64,000 bases of DNA from Williamsia faeni (GCA_003202005.1 QJJF01000003.1:1-64000); one strand, 5' to 3'. Shown: positions 36,819 through 46,208, counted from the stretch's first letter. The notes: generated by a model from the sequence alone, not told the origin. A program made the numbers and translations.

Positions 36819-37937
36819 TCACCCACAACATCCGCGGGTACCGGTCAGACGTGCCAGCACTCTGGTGAGCGTCTGTTCCAGGCTGTTGACCCCATTCGTG
36901 AGATCCTCCATCTCGGGAAGCCTGCTGCGGGAATCGAATCCGAATCCCGGCGACAGATACCAGACCCGCGCCGACACGGTCGCAGCACTGCCCGGCGTCG
37001 CGTTGACCCACTTCGGGGTCAGGACCCTGAGCTTGTCGGCCAGCGGACCGAGCTCGCCGGCGGCGCGTCCGAACGCATCGACGTCGGCCGCGAGGTTGTC
37101 GGCCAATTCCACTGCGTTCTCGCTCTGGGTGTCCAAGAAACCGTTGAGCGCATCGGTGACCGCCTTGGTCTTGTTCATCGTCGTGACGATCGACGGGATC
37201 TGACCGTTGACCACAGCCAACGCCGGACCCACCGTGTTGATCGATGCCACCAACTGGTTCCGGCCGTTGGCCACGTCGGTGGTCACTCCGTTCAGGGACT
37301 CGAGCGAGGTGTCGATCTCCTCGGTGTTCATCGCAAGCCGGCTGACACCGGTGGTCAGACCCTGGATCAGGCCGGTCAATTCCGGCGACTTGCCGCCGAT
37401 CGCGTCGGAGAGCTCGTTGACGATCTCGGTCAGGTACTTGATGGCACCGCCGTCGACAAAAGCCGTTGCGGTCACGAGTAGGTCCTCCACGGTGGCCGCT
37501 TCGGTCATGTCTCCGGTCAGCGTGTCACCGGACTGCATCACTCCCGCCGAGGTGGCTTCCGCCGGCGGTAGCAATGCCACGAACACGTCACCGAGCGGTG
37601 TGGCCTGGCGCAGCTGAGCGCCGGTACCGACCGGGAGCTCGATGTCCTTGCGCACCAGCATGGTGACGTCCGCCTGGTAGTTGTTGGCGGTGATCGACTC
37701 GACCAGGCCGACGTCGTTGCCGTTCAGTTTCACCTTTGCCCGCGACGGCAGGTTGAGCGCGTTGCCGAACGAACCCTTGATCTCGTAGCCGTCGCCGACC
37801 CCACCCGGTGCCGGCATCGGCAGCTGCTCGATGGTCAGTGAGGGGATCGCGCCACACCCCGACAACAACATCGTTGATGCCAGCGCGGTGATCACGGTTG
37901 CACGCAGCCGGTTTCTGGTCCGCTTCACGTTCCTCAT
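36819..37937 (-). CDS. mceE: Mce family lipoprotein MceE (LprK/LprN type)
   Basis: MceE is the lipoprotein subunit of the Mce complex. The signal peptide ends in the lipobox LLSGCG (Cys about 28), consistent with lipidation. An MCE domain (about 50-125) and helical region follow. It has 372 residues and ends in TRGCCG, an unusual paired-cysteine terminus. The ATG overlaps the mceD stop (ATGA). The order mceA-F is fixed across actinobacterial mce operons, so the letter assignment follows position plus the lipobox. Confidence 0.92.
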   Translation of the reverse strand: MRNVKRTRNRLRATVITALASTMLLSGCGAIPSLTIEQLPMPAPGGVGDGYEIKGSFGNALNLPSRAKVKLNGNDVGLVESITANNYQADVTMLVRKDIELPVGTGAQLRQATPLGDVFVALLPPAEATSAGVMQSGDTLTGDMTEAATVEDLLVTATAFVDGGAIKYLTEIVNELSDAIGGKSPELTGLIQGLTTGVSRLAMNTEEIDTSLESLNGVTTDVANGRNQLVASINTVGPALAVVNGQIPSIVTTMNKTKAVTDALNGFLDTQSENAVELADNLAADVDAFGRAAGELGPLADKLRVLTPKWVNATPGSAATVSARVWYLSPGFGFDSRSRLPEMEDLTNGVNSLEQTLTRVLARLTGTRGCCG

Positions 37938-39043
37938 TTGGTCAACTCCAACAGCGCCGAGAACACTCCGAGGTCGGGCCCGAAATCCTTCAACTTGCCG
38001 GTCCGACAACCATCTTTCTGCAGGTTGATCGCCTCACAGAAAGTCGAGAGCAGCTCATTGTCGAACAGCGACTTGTCCACCAAAAGCTGTGCCCGCCAAG
38101 CCCGTTGTTCGGTCGAGACAGAGTTGGACAGGTTCTCGAAAGCCAGCGGCGCAACATCGATCGTGTCGACCAACTGCCGCGAGTAGTCGCTCAGGTTGCT
38201 GATCAATCCGGCCAGCCGGCCCATCGAGCCACCGAGCGTGGTGGTGTTCGCCTCGAGGAATGTGGCGGTGTTGTTGAGGGTCTGGTTGAGTGCTTCGAGT
38301 GTCGCCTGCAAACCGGGCGCCTGCTCCCCCAGCATGTGCGACACATCGGTGAGCGACGCCGAGAATGCGGTCATCTTCGGGTAGTTGTCCACGAGTGCGG
38401 TGGTCAGTTCCGACATGTCCTTTATCACCCCGACCAGGGCGTCACCATTGTCGACACCGACCTGCGCGAACTTGTGCAACTCCTCGATCGTCGTCTCCAT
38501 ACGTTGGCCGTTGCCACCGAAGATGCCCGCCGAAATCGTCAGCATGTCCCCGAGCGGTCCGTTGCCGTCGGGATCGGATTGGAACTCCTTGACCAGGTTG
38601 TCGATCGAGTCGAACAGGGTGCCGATCTCGACAGGGGACTTCGCCTTTTCCACCGTGTCCCCGTCGGCGAGTTTCGCCCCTTCGGAAAACGTCGGCGACA
38701 ACTCGATGTGCCGGGTCGTCACCAAGGAAGTATTGATGATCGCCGCGGTGGCACCGACGGGAATCGGGACGTCCGAGTCGACCGTGAACTCGACTTTGAC
38801 ATGTTGACCCTGCGGCGTGATGGACAGAACCCGGCCCACCGGCATCCCGAGCACCGACACGTCGTTGTCGACATACAAACCGGCGACACTGTCGAAGTAG
38901 GCGGTCAGCTTGATCGATTGGCCTGCAGCGTGTTTCCAGCTTTCGGGAATCAGAGAGCAGCCCGTACCCACCAGTGAGGTGGTAAGGAGAACCGCAACGA
39001 TGATGATGGTCCGGCGCAATTGTGCCGTGGTTCGATTCAGCAT
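37934..39043 (-). CDS. mceD: Mce family protein MceD
   Basis: This 369-residue Mce subunit has an N-terminal hydrophobic segment (about 10-30) ending LVGTGCSLIPES. The Cys here resembles a weak lipobox, so the protein may be a lipoprotein as well as, or instead of, a membrane-anchored one. The MCE domain covers about 43-120 (SIKLTAYFDSVAGLY, GMPVGRVLSI), and a helical region follows. The ATG at 39043 overlaps the mceC stop by a few bases. C-terminal cysteines occur in LSTFCEAINLQKDGCRT. Confidence 0.9.
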   Translation of the reverse strand: MLNRTTAQLRRTIIIVAVLLTTSLVGTGCSLIPESWKHAAGQSIKLTAYFDSVAGLYVDNDVSVLGMPVGRVLSITPQGQHVKVEFTVDSDVPIPVGATAAIINTSLVTTRHIELSPTFSEGAKLADGDTVEKAKSPVEIGTLFDSIDNLVKEFQSDPDGNGPLGDMLTISAGIFGGNGQRMETTIEELHKFAQVGVDNGDALVGVIKDMSELTTALVDNYPKMTAFSASLTDVSHMLGEQAPGLQATLEALNQTLNNTATFLEANTTTLGGSMGRLAGLISNLSDYSRQLVDTIDVAPLAFENLSNSVSTEQRAWRAQLLVDKSLFDNELLSTFCEAINLQKDGCRTGKLKDFGPDLGVFSALLELTK

Positions 39044-40041
39044 CCGGGCACCACATTTGCCAAGCAGAGCCAGTTGTCGGGGAACACACCCCACGGGAGA
39101 TAGCCCATCGCATACGGGCCCGATCCGGTGGTGTTCGCGATCGCGCGAACCGTCAACGGCAGCACCTCGAGGAGGTGACGCAGGTTGTCACGGTTCTTCT
39201 CCATGCCCTCAGAGATCGTGTTGAGGTTCATGACCAGCGGGGCGAACTCGTTGTTGTTCTCCGCCGCGAGGGCTTCCATCTCGTTGGACAGTTCGGCAAC
39301 TCCGTCGAGCAGACGTACGACCATCTCCTGCCGGGTGGCGATCTTCTGGGCCAGCAGCTGTCCCTGCCCGACGATCACCGACAGTTGGTACTGACTGCTG
39401 TTGACCACGTCGGTCACCGTCGCCGTGTCCTGGATCAGCATGTTGACCTGGTCGGTGCGGTCGGTGATCACGTGCGACATCTGCGTCAGCGCATCCAAGG
39501 TCTGCGTGGTGACACCTGGCGCATCGGCCAACTGCTTGTTCAGCGCGTCAACGCTGTCGGCGAGATCACCGGCGTTGATCTTGGCCAGGATCGGGGTGCC
39601 ACGCTCGATGGTCTTCTGCAGGTCGTACGGCACTTGTGTGTTGGGGATGCGGGAGCCGCTCAGCGCCTCGGTCGAATCCCCGATCTTGAGGTCGATGAAT
39701 CGCTGGCCCAGCAACGTGGAGAGTTTGATCTCCGCCGAACCGTCGACCATCACCTCGACGTTGCTTTTGACCTCCATGTCGATCTTGACGTGATCGCCGG
39801 CCAACTCGGTCGACGAGACCTCGCCGACATCGATGCCGGCGACCCGGACCTTGTCCCCTGCGCGGATGCCTCCGGCCTGAGCGAAGTCCCCGGTGTACTC
39901 ACGTTTGCCGATGCCCGCGTCCGACAACGCGAACGTCGCCAGAACGATGACCAGCAACGCCACAGAGCCGATAACACCGAGCCAGGTGTACCGATTCTTG
40001 TGCCAGCTCGATCGCATTCGTTCCGAACTCACCGCGCTCAT
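39037..40041 (-). CDS. mceC: Mce family protein MceC
   Basis: This Mce subunit has 334 residues. It has one membrane helix (about 20-42), an MCE domain (about 48-125, KREYTGDFAQAGGIRAGDKV, LLGQRFIDLKIG) and a helical region with Leu/Asn-rich stretches. It ends in WLCLANVVPGC with two cysteines. The ATG at 40041 overlaps the mceB stop (ATGA). It should span the envelope as part of a hydrophobic tunnel made with the other Mce subunits. Confidence 0.92.
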   Translation of the reverse strand: MSAVSSERMRSSWHKNRYTWLGVIGSVALLVIVLATFALSDAGIGKREYTGDFAQAGGIRAGDKVRVAGIDVGEVSSTELAGDHVKIDMEVKSNVEVMVDGSAEIKLSTLLGQRFIDLKIGDSTEALSGSRIPNTQVPYDLQKTIERGTPILAKINAGDLADSVDALNKQLADAPGVTTQTLDALTQMSHVITDRTDQVNMLIQDTATVTDVVNSSQYQLSVIVGQGQLLAQKIATRQEMVVRLLDGVAELSNEMEALAAENNNEFAPLVMNLNTISEGMEKNRDNLRHLLEVLPLTVRAIANTTGSGPYAMGYLPWGVFPDNWLCLANVVPGC

Positions 40042-41060
40042 CGGCACACCCCCGAGTGTTCGCTGCCGCCGATCGAACTGATCAATCCCGGCGGGAACAG
40101 CACTCCACCGATGGATACGTCCAGGTCACACGCATAGATGTTCAGATAGTTGCCCTGACCCATCACCATCGGGAAATGCACGAGGAACAGCGGGAGGTCG
40201 ATCGCCAACTGGTCGAGCTTGGCGCCGACACCGATCAATTCGCTGGTCGTGGTTCTCAGTCCGGTGCCGATGGAGTCGACATCGGGACGGATCTGGCCGA
40301 TCAGTCCACCGAGACGGTCGGTCGCGCTGCCGATGCTGTCCACCGCCGCGCCCAGCGCGGGCGAATTGGAATTGAGGCCCTCGATCAGTCCTGCCAAGTT
40401 GGTCACGAGCCCCTGCATTTGTTCGCCCTGCTTACTCAGATCACCCATGACCGCACTGAGGTTCGTGATGACGGCCGCGATCACCTGGTCGCGATTGGCA
40501 AAATCGGCTGCGACCTGACCGACCTGCGCGATCGTGTAACTCAGGGAAACCTGATTGCCCTGGAACGTCTGGACCAGACTCTCGGAGAGCTGATTGACCT
40601 GCTCCGGTTGGAGGGTGTCGAACACCGGCTGGAATCCGGCCAGCAGGGCCGACACGTCGAAGGAGTCCTGCGACGGTACCTGCAGCGTCGAACCCTTCTT
40701 CATCTTCTGTTGCTCGGGGGCGTCCTCGACGAGGTCTAGTCCGAGATACCGCTGTCCGATGAGGTTCTGGTATTTGACCGATGCCTGGGTGTTGGTGAAG
40801 ATCGTCTGGTCGTCCTGGACCTCGAACTTCACTTCGGCGCGGTCGCGGTCGAGCTTGATCGACGCCACCCGACCCACGCGGACACCGGCCATCCGGACAT
40901 CGTCACCTTCGTGCAGGCCCGACACGTCATTGAAGTAGGCGGTGTACTTGTCCGTGTCGCCCGGGACAGATCGCTCGAGGGTCGACCAGATCGTCCAGGT
41001 CAGCACAAGTGCGAGGACGGCGAACAGACAGAAGCCGATCAACGGCTTGCGGTAACTCAT
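40038..41060 (-). CDS. mceB: Mce family protein MceB
   Basis: This 340-residue Mce subunit has an N-terminal anchor (about 7-28), an MCE domain (about 38-115, DKYTAYFNDVSGLHEGDDVRMAG type, NLIGQRYLGLDLV) and a helical region. The C-terminus LNIYACDLDVSIGGVLFPPG matches the conserved Cys-containing ending of mycobacterial MceB. The start ATG overlaps the mceA stop. There is nothing unusual in length. Confidence 0.92.
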   Translation of the reverse strand: MSYRKPLIGFCLFAVLALVLTWTIWSTLERSVPGDTDKYTAYFNDVSGLHEGDDVRMAGVRVGRVASIKLDRDRAEVKFEVQDDQTIFTNTQASVKYQNLIGQRYLGLDLVEDAPEQQKMKKGSTLQVPSQDSFDVSALLAGFQPVFDTLQPEQVNQLSESLVQTFQGNQVSLSYTIAQVGQVAADFANRDQVIAAVITNLSAVMGDLSKQGEQMQGLVTNLAGLIEGLNSNSPALGAAVDSIGSATDRLGGLIGQIRPDVDSIGTGLRTTTSELIGVGAKLDQLAIDLPLFLVHFPMVMGQGNYLNIYACDLDVSIGGVLFPPGLISSIGGSEHSGVCR

Positions 41061-42349
41061 CTCCCACCTTTCTGAACCTGGACGGACTGCACCAGCGGAC
41101 CGAGCATCAACGTGTCGGCCGCGGTCGGCTCATGTTCCAGCGCGGCCTCCAATGTCTTGTTGTCGCTGGCGGTGGTGACCACATTTGGTTGTCCGGCCGA
41201 TGTACTGTTCGCGTCCGTTACCGCACTGGCCGGGGTGATCGCCAGGGGGCCAGAACTGGTGGGCCCGGTACCGGTGCCGGGTCCGATGCAACCCGGTCCC
41301 CGGGTGATGCCGTACTCGCCGCCGTCGTAGACCGGGCAGTTCTGATGCTTGTACATCTGGAACGGGCTGAAGCTGACTCCGATGTTGAGCATGGGCTTAC
41401 CGTTGGTACCGGTGAACACGGTCAGCACGTTGCCGGCGAGGACGTTGAGCGCATGCAGACCTTGGGGTAGAGCCTCGGCGTCCACCGCGATCGCCCCGGT
41501 CATGATGTTGAGGTCGTTGACGATGCGGATTCCACCATCGCCGTTGCGCGCGAACAGCGTCTGCAGCCCGTCGATCATGCCCTGGGCGGCGGTCAAGGTG
41601 CTCACGAGTTCACGCTGACGCTCGATGATCGTCAGGGACGGAACGACCGCTCGCCCCATCGCGTCGAGGAGCTCTGGTGTGGACTTTTCGATCCCCCGCA
41701 TCGACTCGTTGAAGTTGTCGAATCCCGGCGGCGCCCCGTCGGGGAACTGTGCGTTGATCTGTTCCCAGTACTGATCGAGAATTCCGACGAATGCGCTGAA
41801 CACATTGCCGCCACCCCGCAGCGCTTCGGCGATGGTGCCCAGGACGCGACCGATCTGTTCCGGCGGTACCGCCGTGAACAGTTCGCGGAGTTCGTTCTGC
41901 ACCGACTGCAGTGCGATCGTCTCCTTGGACTCGTCCGCGACGATCTTGCTCCCGGTCGACAGATGACCGGCCGGTTCGGCCGGTGGGATCAGCTCCACCG
42001 AGTTGACGCCGAACAGGTTGCTCGGAACCGTGCGAGCGGTCACGTTGGCCGGAATGCCCGGCGCCTGCTCAGGAATGATGTTGATGTTCACGTTCGACAA
42101 CGTGGTGTCGGTGGCGTCGATCGACGTGACCGCACCGACGATGAGCCCGTTGTAGCGCACATCGGCCTGGCTGACCAGACCGTCCCCGATGTCCTCGAGG
42201 CTCGCAGTCACCTCGACCTTCTCGTCGAAGGCCCCGTCGTATCGCAGTGCCAGTACCGCCAGGATCAGCACCACGATGATCACGAAGGCGACGCCGCGCA
42301 GAAGGTATTGCGTCGACGATGGGTTCCGTCCGGTTGTGTCTACCTGCAT
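41057..42349 (-). CDS. mceA: Mce family protein MceA
   Basis: MceA is the first Mce subunit, 430 residues. It has a cytoplasmic N-terminus, a membrane helix (about 16-36) and an MCE domain (about 42-120, VEVTASLEDIGDGLVSQADV, VPSNLFGVNSVEL). A helical region follows. The C-terminal part has a Gly/Pro/Thr-rich stretch after YDGGEYGITRGPGCIGPG. It begins four bases after yrbEB. Its place right after the YrbE permeases fits MceA. Confidence 0.93.
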   Translation of the reverse strand: MQVDTTGRNPSSTQYLLRGVAFVIIVVLILAVLALRYDGAFDEKVEVTASLEDIGDGLVSQADVRYNGLIVGAVTSIDATDTTLSNVNINIIPEQAPGIPANVTARTVPSNLFGVNSVELIPPAEPAGHLSTGSKIVADESKETIALQSVQNELRELFTAVPPEQIGRVLGTIAEALRGGGNVFSAFVGILDQYWEQINAQFPDGAPPGFDNFNESMRGIEKSTPELLDAMGRAVVPSLTIIERQRELVSTLTAAQGMIDGLQTLFARNGDGGIRIVNDLNIMTGAIAVDAEALPQGLHALNVLAGNVLTVFTGTNGKPMLNIGVSFSPFQMYKHQNCPVYDGGEYGITRGPGCIGPGTGTGPTSSGPLAITPASAVTDANSTSAGQPNVVTTASDNKTLEAALEHEPTAADTLMLGPLVQSVQVQKGGR

Positions 42350-42353
42350 GCCG

Positions 42354-43220
42354 TCACCCCGAAATCCTGATGCCAGGTGACAGACCCCAGAAGACCAGCG
42401 TCAGCAGAAGGTTCGCGAAGACCAGCACGATGATCGACAACCTGATCGCGTGGCCGGCGGCCACCCCGACACCCTCCGGACCACCGGAGGCGAAGAAGCC
42501 GTAATAGCACTGGATGAACGTCGTGAGCATGACGAAGATGACAACCTTGATGACCGAATAGACCATGTCGCGGGACAGGATGAACTGGGAGAAGTACGAC
42601 AGATAGACACCTTTGCCCTGCCCGCTCTGCAACTGGAACATCACCTGGCACGCGATGTAATTCGCGGCGAGGGAGACCGAATACAGCGGGATGATGCAGA
42701 TGACAGCTGCGATCATCCGCGTGGTGACGAGGTACGGCATCGGGCGGATGGCGATCGATTCGAGAGCGTCGATCTCCTCACTGATGCGCATCGACCCGAG
42801 TTGTGCGGTGAAGCGACATCCGGATTGCGCCGTGAAAGCCACGGCGGCGAGCAGCGGCCCGAGTTCGCGAGTCGTGGCGAAGGCGGACACGGCACCGGTC
42901 ACCGGTGACATGCCGAGCAGGTTCAGCGCTGTGTAGCCCTCGATACCGACGGTGGCGCCACCCATGATGCCGAGCAGGATGATCACACCGATCGTGCCGC
43001 CGCCGACCACGATGGCGCCGTTGCCCCAGGTGACGTCGGACAGCAGTCGCCAGATCTCTTTGCTGTAGTGCTTGAACGCGATCGGGACGGCACCGACCGA
43101 GCGAACCAGGAAGGTGACCTGGTGGCCCATCAGAACCAGGACGTCGCGAGGTCCCTCATAGACCTTCTTGCCCAACGCGACCGGTTTGAGCGCCGGGGGC
43201 GTGTACTTGGACGCAACCAT
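42354..43220 (-). CDS. yrbEB: YrbEB/MlaE-type permease
   Basis: This 288-residue MlaE-family permease is the second half of the membrane channel of the Mce importer. It has about five to six helices and the conserved cytoplasmic loop with the ATPase-coupling EEIDALESIAIRPMPYLV sequence, plus ARTREL-type ATTRELGPLLAAV. I start at ATG 43220, preceded by the yrbEA stop with one base between. No MceG-type ATPase gene is present in this window, so the energy source must be coded elsewhere. Confidence 0.93.
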   Translation of the reverse strand: MVASKYTPPALKPVALGKKVYEGPRDVLVLMGHQVTFLVRSVGAVPIAFKHYSKEIWRLLSDVTWGNGAIVVGGGTIGVIILLGIMGGATVGIEGYTALNLLGMSPVTGAVSAFATTRELGPLLAAVAFTAQSGCRFTAQLGSMRISEEIDALESIAIRPMPYLVTTRMIAAVICIIPLYSVSLAANYIACQVMFQLQSGQGKGVYLSYFSQFILSRDMVYSVIKVVIFVMLTTFIQCYYGFFASGGPEGVGVAAGHAIRLSIIVLVFANLLLTLVFWGLSPGIRISG

Positions 43221-43221
43221 G

Positions 43222-44085
43222 TCAGACCACCCTCGTCGGGACGAGCACGGCAAAGATCTGGGTCAGAATGACGTTGACGGTGAACAGCAGGATGACCGAA
43301 TTGACCACGGCCGCGTTGACGGAGTTCGCAACACCGGAGGGGCCGCCCTTGGTGCTGAGCCCGCGATCGCACGACACGATGGCGACGATCGCACCGAAAA
43401 TCACCGCTTTGAGAATGGCGAACGCAAGATCGGCCGGACTGGCAAACGACGCAAAGGTGCCGGTATAGCTACCCGGCGTACCTCCCTGCGCGTAGACGTT
43501 GAACACGTAACCGGTGACGAAGCCGATGAAGCAGACGAAACCACAGAGCAGGAAGCTGACGACCATCGTCGCGAGCAGACGCGGGGAGATGAGTCGCTGG
43601 GTCGGGTTGACGCCCATCACCCTCATCGCGTCGATTTCATCGCGAATGGTGCGGGAACCGAGATCGGCCGCGATGGCCGAGCCGACCGCTCCGGCCAGGA
43701 GAAGCGATGTCACCAGCGGCGCGCCCTGCCGGATCACACCGAGACCGGTGGCCGCACCCGAAAACGATGTGGCACCGATCTGATTGGCGATGTTCCCGAC
43801 CTGGATCGAGACGATCACGCCGACGGGGATCGCCACCAGCAATGTGGGGACGACAGAAGTGTTCGCCATGAACGCGCATTGGCGGATGAACTCGCCGAAC
43901 GGGAACCGCCGTTTGACGATGTCGACAAAGAGAACTTTGAACACTTCGAGAAACAGCGTCATCTGGCGGCCGAAGGTCTCGAACGAGGCAACTATGTGCT
44001 CGCGAAACCACCGCCTCAGCGGTCCCTGTTTCTTGCGCGTCACGGCAGCTCCCCCGCTGCCTGACGTCACGGATTGTGTAGTCAC
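43222..44085 (-). CDS. yrbEA: YrbEA/MlaE-type permease
   Basis: This 287-residue MlaE-family permease is the first gene of the mce operon. It shows the coupling loop GSRTIRDEIDAMRVMGVNPTQRLISPR and about five helices. I favour GTG 44085, with GAAGG six bases upstream. A second GTG at 44043 with GGGGGAG upstream is also possible and would give 273 residues. It is divergent from treZ. The mce promoter should lie in 44086-44392. Confidence 0.9.
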   Translation of the reverse strand: MTTQSVTSGSGGAAVTRKKQGPLRRWFREHIVASFETFGRQMTLFLEVFKVLFVDIVKRRFPFGEFIRQCAFMANTSVVPTLLVAIPVGVIVSIQVGNIANQIGATSFSGAATGLGVIRQGAPLVTSLLLAGAVGSAIAADLGSRTIRDEIDAMRVMGVNPTQRLISPRLLATMVVSFLLCGFVCFIGFVTGYVFNVYAQGGTPGSYTGTFASFASPADLAFAILKAVIFGAIVAIVSCDRGLSTKGGPSGVANSVNAAVVNSVILLFTVNVILTQIFAVLVPTRVV

Positions 44086-44392
44086 ACCCTGCCTTCGTTG
44101 TCCCCGCCACACATAACCGCATCATGTGAGTTCGCTCATACTGCCACACGGATATCGAACCAACCGACGAACACGCATACCTTCTGCGAAAGCCCGAGCC
44201 GTAATGCAAGTTATGCAATACATGACTCCGGTGAGCCCCCCCAAATATCGGACTGCGCGTAGTCACACTAGCCCACGTCTCCATCTGAGTCGCCATTCGG
44301 TGCGATTGACTGTTAACTTAGCGCATTGCCGGCAGCAGATGCGAGCAATTGGACGAACAGCGAGGTCCGCGTCGAGGACATACGGTTTGGGA
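44086..44392. other. divergent mce/treZ intergenic region
   Basis: About 307 bases without a gene. It must hold the mce promoter and holds the treZ -10 box at 44381. It is less GC-rich than its surroundings, with a direct repeat ATGCAA-N3-ATGCAA type (44204-44218) and the palindrome GTTAAC at 44313. I see no strong operator and no coding potential. Confidence 0.5.
44381..44386 (+). promoter_or_regulatory. -10 box TACGGT, leaderless treZ start
   Basis: TACGGT is followed by six bases and the GTG at 44393. No ribosome site is present. The spacing supports 44393 as the true start rather than the longer open frame beginning at 44126. Confidence 0.5.
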
Positions 44393-46108
44393 GTGACGCT
44401 TCTACCGGTGTGGGCCCCCGCTGCGCAGCAGATGCACGTACTGATCGACGGATCGAGATATCAGATGGTGCCGCGCCCCGGCGGCTGGTGGGACTCTCCG
44501 GTGGACGCACCACCCGGCGCCCGGTACGGATACCTGATCGACGGTGCGACCGAGCCCGTCCCCGATCCGCGTTCCGCGCGTCAGCCGGACGGCGTCCACG
44601 GACTCAGCCAGGTCCACAACGTCGCGCCCGAGGTCTGGACCGACGCCGACTGGGCCGGCCGCCGGGTCGCCGGGGCCGTCATCTACGAACTGCACGTCGG
44701 CACGTTCACACCTGACGGGACCCTGGATTCGGCGATCGGCAAGCTCGACCACCTGGTTGGACTCGGGGTGGAGTTCATCGAACTCATGCCGGTCAACGCG
44801 GTCAACGGCATCCACAACTGGGGCTACGACGGCGTCGGCTGGTACGCGGTCCACGAGCCCTACGGCGGTCCCGACGCGTTGGCGCGGTTCGTCAATGCCG
44901 CGCACCTGCGCGGACTCGGCGTCATCGTCGACGCCGTCTACAACCACCTGGGCCCGTCGGGGAACTACCTCCCGAACTTCGGCCCGTACCTGACCTCCGG
45001 CGCCAACTCCTGGGGTCAGTCGGTGAATCTGGACGAAGCCGACTCCGATGAGGTTCGTGAGTTCATCATCGGCTCGGCGCTGCGCTGGATGGACGTATTC
45101 CATGTCGACGGTCTCCGCCTCGACGCGGTGCACGCCCTCGTCGACAGGACCGCACTGCACCTGCTCGACGAGCTGCAGATCCGCACCGACGAACTCTCGG
45201 CCCGGGTGGGCCGTCCCCTGTCGCTGATCGCGGAGAGCGACCTCAACGACCCCACCCTGATCACCCCGCGTGAGCTCGGTGGATACGGTCTGGCCGCGCA
45301 ATGGAGTGACGACGTCCACCACGCGATCCACACCGCGGTCTCCGGTGAACGCCAGGGCTATTACGCCGACTTCGGAAGCCTCGAATGTCTGTCCACGGTC
45401 CTGCGGGAAGGCTTCTTCCACGCCGGTACCTACTCGTCCTTCCGGCGCCGTCGGCATGGCGCGGCGATCGATCCGGCGCGGGTCGCGGCCACCTCGCTGG
45501 TCGCCTACTCCTGCAATCACGATCAGATCGGCAACCGCGCGATCGGTGATCGACCCGGCGAATACCTCAGTGCCGGTCAGCTCGCGGTGAAGGCGGCGCT
45601 GGTCCTCACCTCCGCATTCACCCCGATGCTGTTCATGGGCGAGGAATGGGCGGCGAGCTCCCCTTTCCAATTCTTCACGTCCCATCCGGAGCCCGAACTC
45701 GGCGAGGCCACCGCCCGGGGCCGGAAGGCCGAGTTCGCCGAACACGGCTGGGATGCCGCCGAGGTCCCCGATCCGCAGGACCCGGCGACCTTCGAAAGGT
45801 CGAAACTGCAGTGGGACGAGATCGAAGTCGGCGAGCATGCCCGGGTCCTCGACTTCTACCGCAGCCTGATCGCCCTCCGCGCACGCGAACCCGAACTCTC
45901 CGCGGACACCTTCGACTCGGTCGCCACCGACTGGGCCACAGACGGCACATGGTTCGCGCTGCATCGCGGTGGGATCACAACCGTCGTGACGATGACCGAG
46001 AAGTCGGTACCGCTACCGGTTGCCGGCACCGTCCTGCTGGCCTGGGAACCGCCGGCCCCGGACAACACGATGTCCGGGCACAACGCGGTGATCGTGCGCC
46101 GCGACTGA
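44393..46108 (+). CDS. treZ: maltooligosyltrehalose trehalohydrolase TreZ (GH13)
   Basis: TreZ releases free trehalose from the TreY product. The 571-residue protein has an N-terminal beta domain (about 1-90) and a GH13 barrel. Nucleophile Asp is in HVDGLRLDAVHAL (about 242), acid Glu in LIAESDLNDP (about 281) and the third Asp in CNHDQIGNRAIGDR (about 376). The family-specific LFMGEEWAASSPFQFFTSHPEPEL also fits. It is separated from treX-treY by the polyol and mce block and has its own predicted promoter. Its stop is followed by a 29-bp hairpin. Confidence 0.96.
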   Translation: MTLLPVWAPAAQQMHVLIDGSRYQMVPRPGGWWDSPVDAPPGARYGYLIDGATEPVPDPRSARQPDGVHGLSQVHNVAPEVWTDADWAGRRVAGAVIYELHVGTFTPDGTLDSAIGKLDHLVGLGVEFIELMPVNAVNGIHNWGYDGVGWYAVHEPYGGPDALARFVNAAHLRGLGVIVDAVYNHLGPSGNYLPNFGPYLTSGANSWGQSVNLDEADSDEVREFIIGSALRWMDVFHVDGLRLDAVHALVDRTALHLLDELQIRTDELSARVGRPLSLIAESDLNDPTLITPRELGGYGLAAQWSDDVHHAIHTAVSGERQGYYADFGSLECLSTVLREGFFHAGTYSSFRRRRHGAAIDPARVAATSLVAYSCNHDQIGNRAIGDRPGEYLSAGQLAVKAALVLTSAFTPMLFMGEEWAASSPFQFFTSHPEPELGEATARGRKAEFAEHGWDAAEVPDPQDPATFERSKLQWDEIEVGEHARVLDFYRSLIALRAREPELSADTFDSVATDWATDGTWFALHRGGITTVVTMTEKSVPLPVAGTVLLAWEPPAPDNTMSGHNAVIVRRD

Positions 46109-46124
46109 CCGACCGGCACCAACG

Positions 46125-46192
46125 CAAACGAGCCGGAATTACGAGGACGAGCCGCATATTTGTGGCTCGTCCTCGTATTTCCGGCTCGTTTG
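46125..46192. terminator. 29-bp inverted repeat between treZ and ilvA
   Basis: Two 29-base arms (46125-46153 and 46164-46192) pair with one mismatch around a ten-base AT-rich loop. It lies between two convergent stops and ends in a short T then G run, so it can serve as a terminator for both genes. The stem is unusually long for that. Confidence 0.75.
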
Positions 46193-46208
46193 GGGGTTGG
46201 AGTGTGCG

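Noticed and set aside
44402-45964. A 520-residue minus-strand frame opposite treZ
   Set aside because: It is antisense shadow. treZ has all GH13 catalytic motifs on the plus strand.
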